A stretch of DNA of 42,715 nucleotides, taken from an uncultured Alphaproteobacteria bacterium (GTDB lineage: Bacteria > Pseudomonadota > Alphaproteobacteria > UBA11222). The DNA lies in contig CALAQW010000104.1 of the NCBI GenBank assembly GCA_937888955.1, positions 1 through 42,715 on the forward strand, given 5' to 3'. The translations under genes and the position numbers were made by a program. This document shows positions 25,780 through 35,198 of this stretch, in pieces. The first letter of the stretch is position 1; the number at the start of each line of letters is the position of its first letter. The notes under the pieces are model-generated. The model ran no database searches and had not been told where the DNA came from. It was given only the letters and a program-made list of their open reading frames with translations.

Positions 25780-26694
25780 TCAGGAATGCCCGCGCACAAA
25801 TTCGCCGATCCGGTCAATCGCCTGACTGGCCTGCGGCAGATAGGGGGCAAAAAGATGCCAGACATGCGGCATGTCGTCCCAAACCTCGATCTGCGAATCG
25901 ACGCCCGCCGCTTTTGCCTTTTCATGGCAGCGCCGGCTGTCATCAAGCAGGGTTTCCGCATCCCCGACATGGAAAAGCAATGGTGGCAAACCGGAGAAAT
26001 CCCCATAAAGTGGTGAACCGAGCGGGGTCTCCTGCGGCTTGCGCCCCTGAAGATAGGCCATGACCAGCGCATCCATCGCATCGCCACCGGCGATCGGGTC
26101 GACATCTGCGCGCGTCTTCATGGTCTCGCCCGTATGGGCAAGATCGGCCCAGGCTGAAATCGGGATGGCGGCGGTCGGCAGCGGGTCCCCCGCATCACGC
26201 AGCGCCATCATCGTAGCAAGCGTGAGCCCACCGCCCGCGCTGTCACCGGATATGAACGTTCTGCGCGCCGCCGACGGCCCATTCGGCCCGTTCTCCAGCA
26301 TCCATTTGAACGCCTTGGTTGCATCCTCAACAGGGGCCGGAAAGGCATGCTCGGGCGCCAGACGATAATCGACCATCAAAACCGCACAGCCAGTTGCCTT
26401 GGCGAGACGCGAGGCAAGCGCCCCATGGCTGTACAGCCCGCCAGCCATATACCCACCGCCATGCAGGTACATGAGCCGCCGATCCTCATCGCTGTCAGGA
26501 TGGCTGTGCCAGGCACAGGGCACCCCATCCACCGAGATATTTTGAACCTTGCCCGTGACCTGCATCGTTTCCTCTGAGACTTTGGCATAATCATCAAACG
26601 AGGTCCGCAAGTTGGCGATCGGATCATCGCCACCGCCCGCGCGCATCACTTTCCGGATATGGTCGCACACTGCCTGAGTTTCCGCCGAAGGCAT
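25780..26694 (-). CDS. Alpha/beta hydrolase, hormone-sensitive-lipase family esterase
   Basis: A 304-residue serine hydrolase of the HSL group (bacterial family IV). The oxyanion-hole motif HGGGYMAGG is near residue 80, and the nucleophile elbow is GDSAGGG near residue 150. The acid (HVGDAETLLDD) and His (MPHVWHLF) follow in the expected order. There is no signal peptide, so it is cytoplasmic. The ATG at 26694 has an excellent GGGAGAGGCAGG stretch before it; the upstream start at 26739 is unlikely. It probably shares a transcript with the beta-keto acid cleavage gene, which suggests catabolism of an ester, but no substrate can be named. Confidence 0.88.
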   Translation of the reverse strand: MPSAETQAVCDHIRKVMRAGGGDDPIANLRTSFDDYAKVSEETMQVTGKVQNISVDGVPCAWHSHPDSDEDRRLMYLHGGGYMAGGLYSHGALASRLAKATGCAVLMVDYRLAPEHAFPAPVEDATKAFKWMLENGPNGPSAARRTFISGDSAGGGLTLATMMALRDAGDPLPTAAIPISAWADLAHTGETMKTRADVDPIAGGDAMDALVMAYLQGRKPQETPLGSPLYGDFSGLPPLLFHVGDAETLLDDSRRCHEKAKAAGVDSQIEVWDDMPHVWHLFAPYLPQASQAIDRIGEFVRGHS

Positions 26695-26805
26695 CCTGCC
26701 TCTCCCTGATTTGTTTTTGGATATGTTTATAGCCGCCATGTTGGCGGATCATCAGCCCCGCCTGCAATGACAAATGACGTGCAGCGCCCCATTTATACGC
26801 TGAAA

Positions 26806-26841
26806 CGAAAAAGGGTATTCCGCAAGTTCTGCGGAATACCC
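26806..26841 (-). terminator. Intrinsic terminator of the cytochrome operon
   Basis: A perfect 11-bp stem, GGGTATTCCGC (26813-26823) and GCGGAATACCC (26831-26841), with a 7-base loop. Read on the minus strand it is followed by TTTTTCG. It lies 66 bp after the stop of the 1289-residue cytochrome and closes the seven-gene operon. Confidence 0.85.
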
Positions 26842-26846
26842 TGTCC

Positions 26847-26865
26847 CGTCGGGCATAGCCCGACG
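26847..26865. repeat. Second hairpin next to the operon terminator
   Basis: CGTCGGGC (26847-26854) and GCCCGACG (26858-26865) form an 8-bp stem with an ATA loop. It precedes the true terminator on the minus strand and lacks a T-run, so it probably protects the mRNA end. Confidence 0.55.
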
Positions 26866-26906
26866 TTATCTTCAGCGCACCTTATCAGATGCGACCGCTC
26901 GCTCAA

Positions 26907-29900
26907 TCAGTTGGGCAGCGGCTGCCCCTGCAATTCCAGCGAGCCGAGCTTGCGGCGCGGCCCACTGTTTCCAGGTGCGCGCCTGTCATCCCGCCTTGCT
27001 TCGGGGCGCGATTGAAACCGCTCCTGCTCCACCTCGTCGGTCACGAAATAGGGGTTGCCGTCCGGACCGATATACAGCCGCTTCTGCTCATCAAGTGTGA
27101 AGGGGCGTGAGCCAAGCCGACCGAAAACCGCGATCTGCCCGCCGGTTTCATCCACACCACGATCCCGATCCAACCCTTTGGACAGGGATGTCGCCGGCCA
27201 GCGGGTCTTGCGCCAGGCAATCAGCTCCGGCTTGGGTTCGGGGCTGAAGCCATAGAAACGCGGCTGACTGTCAGGCGATGTCAACTGAATGACCTTCAAA
27301 CCATTCACACCATCAGCGACATAGGCGAACAGAGAGGCATTGGTTGACCCAACCACCACATCGCGTGCATCGCTGATCGCACCATCGGCGGTGTATTTCT
27401 GATACACAGTCGGCTTCTCGGCCTTTTCGATATCGATGATTGCCAGGCCTTCACTGCCCGCTGCTACATAAGCGTAGGTCCGGGCAAGATAGATCCGCTG
27501 TGCATCGGCCAGCGGCGCCAGCGCCCCGTCGATCTGCTGCGGCGCTTGCGGGTTTGTCACATCAACAACCTCAAGCCCTTTTGCCGTGCTGACAAAGAGA
27601 TAGCGGAACTGCAATGCCGTCGCACGTGGGTCCTGCATCGGAATCTGTGCCACAAGTTGCGGCTTCAGGGGATCGAACATCGACAGCACAACAATATCGC
27701 GCGGCGTCGCTATGTAGAAATAGCTGCCCGCAATCGTGATGTGCCGCGCCCCGTCAAGCACGCCATTCTCGTTCCAGGTCAGTGCCCGTTCAAAGAAGTT
27801 GTTGCGCGGCTCCCCGTCAACCAGCGTTGTCACGTCAACGACAATCAACCCTTCCTCGCGATCGGTGACGAAAGCATAACGGTAAATTTCATGCATTTTC
27901 TGTTCCTGATTGGTCTTCAGGATCAGATCGCCTGCATTGAGGTTGATATTGATATTCTGATTTGTCGGCAGGGCAACACAACTTGCATCAGGGGTCTCAA
28001 GATGGGTGTCATGTCCGGGGGCCGCGAAAGGTGCGGTGATGATGCGGTCCGAAAAGCCCTTATTGGCAATCGCATTCACATCGTAAGCCTGGAAGCCGTT
28101 CTTGCCTTCGGCGACGAAGACATATTCACCGCGCAACATCAGACATCCCACATCGCCTGCCTTCTGAGTATAGGCTTCGGGCAAATTACGCTGCCGGTCC
28201 AGATGCTGCTGATACCAGTCGGGATAGGCATATTTATGCAGATAGCTACCGAGCACCGCCTGCGGCTCATCCCACTCCGTCACGCGCACGGCTTCAAATC
28301 CGCCTTCCGCGCCGACATAAGCGTTGAAGCCGACTAAATTCACGAAATTGGTCCCGTGCAGCAACAGCTGCGCCATGATCGCATTATTGTCATTGGCTTC
28401 CGACAGATGACAATCGGTGCAGGTTTTCGTTTCCGTTTTCCGCGCGGTATGCGGGAAATGCGGAGCGAAGGCCTGACTTGAATACCCCGATGCGGCAATC
28501 GGCGGCTGCTGAACATACAGACGTTCGCGGTTGATATTGGTCGAAGACAATACCAGCGCCGAGGAGGACCGGATCGGTGCGATCGTGTTGCCCTTCACCG
28601 TCGCATTAACACCAAGCTGGAACATCTGATCGCGCACAACCTGCGGATTATAGGTCGCATAGTTACGAGTTTCCCCGCCCTCGAAGTGATTGCGTGCGGT
28701 TTTCCAGTTTGCCTCGATCGGCAGATGGCAGCCGGCGCAGCTCGTCGTCCAGGACAAGTGGCAGGTGAAGCATTCCATTTCCTCATCCTTGTGGGCGAGG
28801 TTCTCGGGCGACACACCTGGTCCCCAATCGAACGGTTCTCCTCCCGTCCCCAGTTTCGACATCAGCTTGGCACGGGCCGCCTTGGCATTGAATTCCCGGT
28901 GGTCAGGATTGACGCTGTCCTTGACCAGCGACATTTCCCATTCCAAATCGCCATCAAGCATCGAACGCTGATACAGCTTGCCATCCACCCATTGGAAACG
29001 GCGCTTGCCGAACGGGGTGTAGGTCAACGACAGATCCTTGCCCTCGCCTTTGGCGGCAGGCCCGCTCGTCCGCAAGGACGGGTAGCGTTGCGCGGTGCCA
29101 TGGCAATCATCGCAGCGGATTTCGATCGCAGCGGCCGCTTCGCCATACAAATGCCCGTCGCCATGCACATCCTGCTCGAAATGGCAGTCCACGCAATGCA
29201 TGCCCTTCTCCAGATGGATGGACTTCATATGCACCGCTTTCTGGAACTTCTCGGGATCGTCGGGATCGACAATCTTGCCTTCGGCGTCGAGCAGATTGCC
29301 CTTGCGATCCTTCTTGAAGATCGCGCGGAAATTCCAGCCATGACCGTGATAATCGGCAAACTGCGTATTCTTGAGTTGCGGATTAAGCAGCGAGACATCC
29401 TTGAGGAAATCAGGATCGGACCATTTGCCACGGATCACCGCACCTTCGGGGTTCCGTTCAAGCGCTTCATGCTGCTCGGCATTGGTGGGATAGCGCTGCT
29501 CCTCGGGCCACATGAACGGCGCATCGGATTCATAATCCCACATGGTGTAGCCAAGATAGGAATTCACGAAAATATTGGGCTGATGCATGTGGCAGTTCAT
29601 GCATTGCGCCGTCGGAATAGCGCGCGTGAATTCATGCTTGAGCGGATGTCCCGGCTCATCCTTGGGAATCGTCGGATCGACCGTCTGTGTCAGCCCTGTA
29701 TTGCCATATTGCGCGTAAGGCCCGGAATTATAGGGGTCGCGATCATTCGCATAGGGCACATGACACGCGCCGCAACCAGATGTGCGGAAATCGCCCGGAT
29801 TATCATTCGTACCCAAAAACCACATGAAGGGGTCATTGAGCCGCGTCTTATGAATATTGATGAGCGGCACAGCGATACGCAGCCCCGTGCCAGGCCCGCG

Positions 29901-30773
29901 CATCGATTGGCGCAGATCGGGCCGCCCCGGCTCTTCCAACCGCTGAATAAGACCGAGGGAATTCGGAATCGCAATTTCGGGGAACTGCGTCACGATATTG
30001 CGCCCACCCCGTTCGAACACCCGGAAAATATCAGACGGCGGTGTTACTTCCCAGGCCGGCAACGGCAGCAGGAAGGGGCGAACGCCGCGCGCTTCCATTT
30101 CCGGGGTAACGGGCCCGAGCGCGGTAATCTTCGCCGCCGTGCCGTCCATGTCATAAGCTTCGCCAAGAATATAATGCTTGAATGGCAGAATACCGTTGTT
30201 ATAGGCCGCACCGCCCCATAACAACGCACCTGTCGCCATGATGGAACGTTTCGCCTTGGCAATGATTTCCGCATGACAATTGCCGCAGGCCAGATGCGCA
30301 ATACGGTAGTCGCTGGGATTGACGAAACGGACATATTCCGACGCTTCCGCATTCAGCAGTGTAAAGCTGCCTTCCGGGTTTGCGCTATCGGGATAATGCC
30401 AGGTAAGCGGCAAGGTCGGCCGCACATGCGCGCGCTCCTGCGCCGCGAAATATTGCGTATCCCCCTGATGCGAGCCATCCGGCTTGAAGACGGTCGCATC
30501 GCCGCCATGGCAATCCGCGCAACCGATAACAACCGCAGGATTGCGGTGCATCGTCGCCGCATCGGTCGCCGTATGACAGCTTTCGCAGCCATCGCTTTTC
30601 TTGGCAGCCTCTGCCCGGTCCTGACGTGCAGGCGCAGGCGGATAATCGGGATAATCGATTTTCTGCGGCTTTTCCCCACCGGCGGCGAAGACGGGATGCC
30701 CGCCAAGCATACCAACCCCAAGCCCAACCAACAGGGTCAGAAACAGCCAATTTGTCTTTCGCAGCAAGGGCAT
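26907..30773 (-). CDS. Exported decaheme cytochrome c with C-terminal LVIVD-type beta-propeller
   Basis: About 1289 residues. An N-terminal basic-hydrophobic signal (LRKTNWLFLTLLVGLGVGML) is followed by an AxA-type cleavage site and no lipobox. Ten CxxCH heme motifs start, counting from the TTG two codons before the chosen ATG, at Cys 65, 87, 165, 336, 393, 529, 556, 670, 681 and 787. Residues ~875-1175 contain repeats of the form GLxVVDVTxPxxP and AYVAxGxEGLAIID, typical of the LVIVD propeller in surface proteins. The tail (1190-1290) is Arg/Pro-rich. Its ATG lies 2 bp after the barrel gene's stop. Inference: a periplasmic or outer-surface electron carrier paired with the barrel. It is far larger than MtrA or MtrC, and I know no characterised homologue. 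Confidence 0.85.
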   Translation of the reverse strand: MPLLRKTNWLFLTLLVGLGVGMLGGHPVFAAGGEKPQKIDYPDYPPAPARQDRAEAAKKSDGCESCHTATDAATMHRNPAVVIGCADCHGGDATVFKPDGSHQGDTQYFAAQERAHVRPTLPLTWHYPDSANPEGSFTLLNAEASEYVRFVNPSDYRIAHLACGNCHAEIIAKAKRSIMATGALLWGGAAYNNGILPFKHYILGEAYDMDGTAAKITALGPVTPEMEARGVRPFLLPLPAWEVTPPSDIFRVFERGGRNIVTQFPEIAIPNSLGLIQRLEEPGRPDLRQSMRGPGTGLRIAVPLINIHKTRLNDPFMWFLGTNDNPGDFRTSGCGACHVPYANDRDPYNSGPYAQYGNTGLTQTVDPTIPKDEPGHPLKHEFTRAIPTAQCMNCHMHQPNIFVNSYLGYTMWDYESDAPFMWPEEQRYPTNAEQHEALERNPEGAVIRGKWSDPDFLKDVSLLNPQLKNTQFADYHGHGWNFRAIFKKDRKGNLLDAEGKIVDPDDPEKFQKAVHMKSIHLEKGMHCVDCHFEQDVHGDGHLYGEAAAAIEIRCDDCHGTAQRYPSLRTSGPAAKGEGKDLSLTYTPFGKRRFQWVDGKLYQRSMLDGDLEWEMSLVKDSVNPDHREFNAKAARAKLMSKLGTGGEPFDWGPGVSPENLAHKDEEMECFTCHLSWTTSCAGCHLPIEANWKTARNHFEGGETRNYATYNPQVVRDQMFQLGVNATVKGNTIAPIRSSSALVLSSTNINRERLYVQQPPIAASGYSSQAFAPHFPHTARKTETKTCTDCHLSEANDNNAIMAQLLLHGTNFVNLVGFNAYVGAEGGFEAVRVTEWDEPQAVLGSYLHKYAYPDWYQQHLDRQRNLPEAYTQKAGDVGCLMLRGEYVFVAEGKNGFQAYDVNAIANKGFSDRIITAPFAAPGHDTHLETPDASCVALPTNQNININLNAGDLILKTNQEQKMHEIYRYAFVTDREEGLIVVDVTTLVDGEPRNNFFERALTWNENGVLDGARHITIAGSYFYIATPRDIVVLSMFDPLKPQLVAQIPMQDPRATALQFRYLFVSTAKGLEVVDVTNPQAPQQIDGALAPLADAQRIYLARTYAYVAAGSEGLAIIDIEKAEKPTVYQKYTADGAISDARDVVVGSTNASLFAYVADGVNGLKVIQLTSPDSQPRFYGFSPEPKPELIAWRKTRWPATSLSKGLDRDRGVDETGGQIAVFGRLGSRPFTLDEQKRLYIGPDGNPYFVTDEVEQERFQSRPEARRDDRRAPGNSGPRRKLGSLELQGQPLPN

Positions 30774-30775
30774 GA

Positions 30776-33061
30776 TCAATACGCCAATGTCAGGTTCGCA
30801 AGGATTGTATAGAAATGCTCATCATCGGTCTGATAGAGCGCTTTGAAGCCATCATCCGCGATCAGCCCCGCATAGGACAGGCGGAAGACGATATTCTGGC
30901 TCATCAGCGGGCGATAAATTGCCGATGCGGACAGGTCCCACCCGATTCCGGTATCGATATCGCCCTGATTGCGAACGGTTTCCAGCACGTCCGGCTCGTT
31001 GAAATCAAGCCGGTTGAAGTTGGTCGAAATCCGCAATTGCGGCAGCACGTCGAAATCGGTCCCGACACCCAGCAACCGGATGCCGGGATTGACGAAGTTG
31101 GATTGCCCATGCTCCTTCGATGATCGCAGGTCGGCAATCAACCCGTTGCGTTGCGACAGGGTCACCCCGCCGCCGCCGATCAGCGGAATATTCTGGCGGA
31201 TCCAGAAGCTCGTATCCGCCCCGGCAAATTGCGGGTTTTCGAAGATCGCCGAAAAACCTTCCGACCGATCATCGAACGGATCGTCATCGCCGCTGGCGTA
31301 AAGCGCTGAACCGCGCAGACGCACCCAGCTATAGTCGATCGAGGGCTCCGCCGCGAGGAAGTAGGCACGGATGTCGCTGTCTTCGTCGGTAAAGGTCGAG
31401 CCCCGCTCTTCACCCAAAGCGTAGTAGGCGGAGACAGACAAGTTCAGCCGGCCAAAATGGCCATCGCCATTATAACCCAGATAGGTCACGTCATATTCGC
31501 GCGGCCGTTCCAGCCCAAGTGAGGCAGGCCGTTGAATAAAGTCGTTATCGTCGAAGAAGAAGCTTTCCTCGCGATTACGGTTATAGGCAACCGTTGCCTG
31601 ACTGACGAAACCAAGAACAGGGAAATCCTGATAGTAAAGGTTGGCCAGGAAGGTATCGTCTTCACGGCTATCTTCGCCAATATCGTTCAGGCCGCTATTG
31701 GTATCTTTCTCCAACCGCCGGATCCAGGCCAGGTTGTACTGGAATATATTATTGTTCCGTGTGCCGAAAAAGCGTACGCCGAACTGATTATCCTGAAACA
31801 GAAAACCCCTGAAATCAGCATTGAACGGCTGAATCCCCACACGGATGGAATCAAAGTCATACCGATCCGACACATTGCGGATGTGGTAATCGACAAAGGC
31901 TTCCTGCAACCCGATATGCTTGTCCGACCGGTCGGTACCGCGATCAGGTGCGCGCTTGAGAATGCCGAGCTCTTCAACCTTCACGTAATTATAGTTGAAA
32001 ACAGGTGTCAGCCGGAATTCCCAATCCGGTGGCTTATAGGCGGTGTTGCCTTTGATCAGTGTCAGGTTCGTGATCAGATTCTGATTGAAAACAACCTGAT
32101 CGGGATCACCAAACAAATCATTCCGGTCGCGCCGCTTTGTCGTCGCGATACCAAGCGGTACCGGGAAAGCGCGCGGTTCGTAAATCGTGTCAGAGATAAC
32201 ATTGAGCAGCACAAACCAATCATCGAAAATCGGCTTGTCGCCCTTCAGCACGTTATTGTTATAGGGATCGTACCATTTCCCTTTGATACCCAAACCTTCG
32301 AGCAGGCGCCAACGATCGGGGATCGGCACCAGATCGACTTCCCGGTTATCGAGATACCGCATCAAATCCTGAAATGTCCGCGGCAAGCCTGATGGCGGTG
32401 CGATCCCTTCACGCGCGCGTGCATCCGCGTCATCAGGCGCAGCACCATCAAGCACATCGCCGCCGCCGTCTCCGGGCCGCCTGCGCGCCTGCGCCAATTG
32501 GTCATTAGCCCCGCCAATATAAGGATTGTAACCCGGCACGACCGTAAATGGCGGCTGATATTGCGCCACCGGCTGCCGGTTTACAGCGGGGGCCGCAGCT
32601 CCCTGCGCTTGAAGAAATGCTGGTGTCTGCGCAACCGCTGCCGGCCGCGAACCAATCGCACGTGCCCAATTGGTATTGTCCTGCGGCGCCTGCGGCGCGG
32701 TTGTAACAATCGGTGCGGGACGTGCGGCGCCGACAGGGGCCTGCGATGGCTGTACCGGAGCCGGCTGTGCGTAGCGCGGTACCGGCTGGACATATGTCGA
32801 CGGCACCTGCTGACCGTAATAATTATTCACCGCCGGCGGATAATAGGCCTGCGGCGCATAGCCACCAGGCACACCATAAGCAGGTGCCGGGGCCGCGCCT
32901 TGCGTATAGCCCTGATAACCGACAGCCTGGCTTGCGCCAGACGGTGTTCCGTTCGTCACCGGCACGCCATATTGGTTAAGCGCTTCCTTGCCGGCAAGAA
33001 CAGGCTGCACTGTGCCAGCCAGAATAGCGGCAATTCCAACTGATGCGCCGAGGGACTTCAT
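30776..33061 (-). CDS. Outer-membrane beta-barrel protein with Pro/Gln/Tyr-rich N-terminal region
   Basis: About 761 residues. From the ATG at 33061 there is a signal peptide (SLGASVGIAAILAGTVQPVLA), then ~190 residues of low complexity rich in Pro, Gln, Ala and Tyr (residues 25-215). From ~225 there are alternating aromatic/hydrophobic strands (RVGIQPFNADFRGFLF, NIFQYNLAWIRRLEKDTN, GRLNLSVSAYYALG) that end in the terminal tyrosine of an outer-membrane barrel (TILANLTLAY). A WYDPYNNNVLKGDKPI segment marks the barrel start. I recall similar uncharacterised barrels near multiheme cytochromes in other phyla, but cannot verify this. Size suits an MtrB-like conduit; the MtrB N-terminal CxxC is absent. 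The frame extends to 33244 but overlaps the upstream gene, so I reject that start. Confidence 0.8.
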   Translation of the reverse strand: MKSLGASVGIAAILAGTVQPVLAGKEALNQYGVPVTNGTPSGASQAVGYQGYTQGAAPAPAYGVPGGYAPQAYYPPAVNNYYGQQVPSTYVQPVPRYAQPAPVQPSQAPVGAARPAPIVTTAPQAPQDNTNWARAIGSRPAAVAQTPAFLQAQGAAAPAVNRQPVAQYQPPFTVVPGYNPYIGGANDQLAQARRRPGDGGGDVLDGAAPDDADARAREGIAPPSGLPRTFQDLMRYLDNREVDLVPIPDRWRLLEGLGIKGKWYDPYNNNVLKGDKPIFDDWFVLLNVISDTIYEPRAFPVPLGIATTKRRDRNDLFGDPDQVVFNQNLITNLTLIKGNTAYKPPDWEFRLTPVFNYNYVKVEELGILKRAPDRGTDRSDKHIGLQEAFVDYHIRNVSDRYDFDSIRVGIQPFNADFRGFLFQDNQFGVRFFGTRNNNIFQYNLAWIRRLEKDTNSGLNDIGEDSREDDTFLANLYYQDFPVLGFVSQATVAYNRNREESFFFDDNDFIQRPASLGLERPREYDVTYLGYNGDGHFGRLNLSVSAYYALGEERGSTFTDEDSDIRAYFLAAEPSIDYSWVRLRGSALYASGDDDPFDDRSEGFSAIFENPQFAGADTSFWIRQNIPLIGGGGVTLSQRNGLIADLRSSKEHGQSNFVNPGIRLLGVGTDFDVLPQLRISTNFNRLDFNEPDVLETVRNQGDIDTGIGWDLSASAIYRPLMSQNIVFRLSYAGLIADDGFKALYQTDDEHFYTILANLTLAY

Positions 33062-33077
33062 GAAACGATTTCCCACC

Positions 33078-35195
33078 CTATTTCCCCTCACATACATTCT
33101 GCTCACGGGAGCCAAGGAATGGCGCGAACGGACAACTGACATAACGCAGGCGAACCCCGTTGGGGCGCAAGCCGTCCGCCCTGATCGCCGAGGGCGCATT
33201 GCCGACCCCGTTGGCCAAAGCCACACCGGCATTGTGGAGGCCAAGGAACGAGATCATGTCGTCCTGATCCACACCGTCGCCCGAGACGCCAATCCCGCCG
33301 ACAAGCGCACCATTCTTGAAAATCGGAACACTGCCGGGAAAAATCTGCAACCCGTTCGCCAATGGATTAAGTCCCGACGTCACCGACCGGATCGGCGAGC
33401 AACCAAATCCGGTATCATTCACAAACCCGTCCCCGTCAGGGTCGAAGTCCGGCACGCCGTCACCGGTAATATCGATATTCAAATTCAGCACGAAGAGAAT
33501 GTGATTGAGAATATTGGGCACAACCAGATCAAGCTGCATGCCGGTTGAAAACGGGCTCCAGTTTCCGATCGGCCGGCTGAGCGGCCCCGGTCCGTTCGTA
33601 TCCACCCCGTCAGGGAAGAAAGGCCGTGACAGATTACCACCGGACCGGTCGGCAAATGCGGTTCCGTCCTGCAGCGCGTTCGGGCCGATAAATGCCTGCA
33701 CCTGCCGCACATAATTCGGGATATTGTAATTATGCCCGGGAATAAGCCCGTTCAGTGCATTGGCGGTCAATTGTATGACCGGAAAGACCTGCGGATTTTC
33801 AAGATTTGCCGCCGCATTGGGGTTGGAAATCAGAGCTGCTGTCCGCGCCTTCTGCAAGGACACATCAATACCGAATAAGGGGCCATCCGGTGTCCGCGCC
33901 TGCCCCAGCACCTGCCCTTCGGTATCCACCACAGAAACCGTGACCTGAATAGAGCTTTGCAACGGCCGCCGGATCTGCGCACGGCCGCTGAACGCCACAC
34001 GCAATGCATGACCAATGATTGTCGATACATCATTGACCGTCAGGTTCTGTCCGCCATTCGGCGCGCCTGCGATAATCGGAAAGTAGGGAACATCGGCCCC
34101 GCTGACCAACAGGAACGGGTTGAGCCCGGTAATATTGGCAACATTCGTATAGGCCGCACCATCGGTCACGGTATTGATCGCCCTGATGCCTGATGCGGAG
34201 GTGCCGTACACCTGCCCTGCGATCGGCGCGCCATCGGTGTAACCGGTGACAGCGACAAAATTCGCAGGTGTTGGCGCGGGCGCAGTTGCCGGCGTGCTTA
34301 CCAATGCGCGGGTATCCACATCGGTGTAGCGGAACGATTTACCTTCAACAAATATCCTGTCCGCGCGAATATTGCGCGGCGCGTCAAAGCCGACCGTTCC
34401 TGCCAGCGCGATGATTTCATCGGGATTGCTGTCAATATTGCTTGTAACCGTATCCAGACCATAAATGCCGTCGGCAACGATCCCGATACCCCCGACCGGC
34501 ACACCACCTTTATAGAGCGGCAAGCCGCCCGGATCGGCGGACAGCCCCAGGGGTGAACGTTTGGGCCCGCGAAACTGATCGGCGGGGACGGGCGCTGCGG
34601 CATTAATGAAACGCCGGCTCAGATCCGAACAGGGTAACTGGCTGAACTGCACCCCGAACAGCGGCCCGCTCGGCGCAAAGTCTTCACCGGGATTGAAATG
34701 TTCCTGCACAATCTGGCTCGCCGTGCGGGTTGTGAAGGCATTGCCGCCTGACGACAGATAAGCCCCGGTAATCGCTTTCGCGATCGCCCCGAGGCTTGCG
34801 GGGACAACCCCGGCCAATCCGTCGATCCCCGTGCCGATCGCCCGGCCCGACGTGACCGTTACCGTCGCCGGCGCACCGGGCATCTGATAGACGGCCAACA
34901 CATTGCCGACGCGGTCGACAACAGCAATGGTCGCGGGAAGCGCGCGCACATTCGCCTCCTGCTGCGCCTGCGCGATAATCTGGTTAACATCCGCAATGGT
35001 CAGATTTTGCGCGCTGGCCCGATCGGTCGCAGCCCAAAAGCCGCCCACCGCCGCCATGACTGCAATCATCGCAAGCGCACGGCTGGCCATGGCAGAAAGT
35101 GCACTCAACTGTTTCGCGCCACGCTTCATCCTTGCCTCGCTCGCCACCGCATCGAAACGATGCATTGCTTTCTTCGCTCCACTGACGATCTCCAT
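33078..35195 (-). CDS. Exported protein with two GlcG/HbpS-like domains
   Basis: A 705-residue protein. A long basic N-region is followed by a hydrophobic core (ALAMIAVMAAVGGFW, residues 40-54) and SAQ-type cleavage. Two GlcG/HbpS (PF03928-type) domains follow: ~64-275, with TIAVVDRVGNVLAVYQMPGA and LPLYKGGVPVGGIGIVADG; and ~384-655, with VSVVDTEGQVLGQARTPDG and VPIFKNGALVGGIGVSGDG. Each holds a Cys (189, 599) in an equivalent insertion. Within the second, residues 575-594 carry an Asp-rich loop (DPDGDG) like a calcium-binding repeat. HbpS-type proteins bind heme or sense redox, so a heme-handling or redox role beside cytochromes is plausible. Start: AGGA nine bases before the ATG and 3 bp after the previous stop. 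Confidence 0.82.
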   Translation of the reverse strand: MEIVSGAKKAMHRFDAVASEARMKRGAKQLSALSAMASRALAMIAVMAAVGGFWAATDRASAQNLTIADVNQIIAQAQQEANVRALPATIAVVDRVGNVLAVYQMPGAPATVTVTSGRAIGTGIDGLAGVVPASLGAIAKAITGAYLSSGGNAFTTRTASQIVQEHFNPGEDFAPSGPLFGVQFSQLPCSDLSRRFINAAAPVPADQFRGPKRSPLGLSADPGGLPLYKGGVPVGGIGIVADGIYGLDTVTSNIDSNPDEIIALAGTVGFDAPRNIRADRIFVEGKSFRYTDVDTRALVSTPATAPAPTPANFVAVTGYTDGAPIAGQVYGTSASGIRAINTVTDGAAYTNVANITGLNPFLLVSGADVPYFPIIAGAPNGGQNLTVNDVSTIIGHALRVAFSGRAQIRRPLQSSIQVTVSVVDTEGQVLGQARTPDGPLFGIDVSLQKARTAALISNPNAAANLENPQVFPVIQLTANALNGLIPGHNYNIPNYVRQVQAFIGPNALQDGTAFADRSGGNLSRPFFPDGVDTNGPGPLSRPIGNWSPFSTGMQLDLVVPNILNHILFVLNLNIDITGDGVPDFDPDGDGFVNDTGFGCSPIRSVTSGLNPLANGLQIFPGSVPIFKNGALVGGIGVSGDGVDQDDMISFLGLHNAGVALANGVGNAPSAIRADGLRPNGVRLRYVSCPFAPFLGSREQNVCEGK

Positions 35196-35198
35196 CGG

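Noticed and set aside
28686-30221. Long plus-strand open frame (511 codons) opposite the decaheme-propeller gene
   Set aside because: Mirror frame of a real gene; no recognisable domain and no ribosome site.
30776-33061. Direct identification as MtrB/PioB
   Set aside because: Size and context are similar, but the N-terminal CxxC is absent and the sequence motifs are different; called only a barrel.
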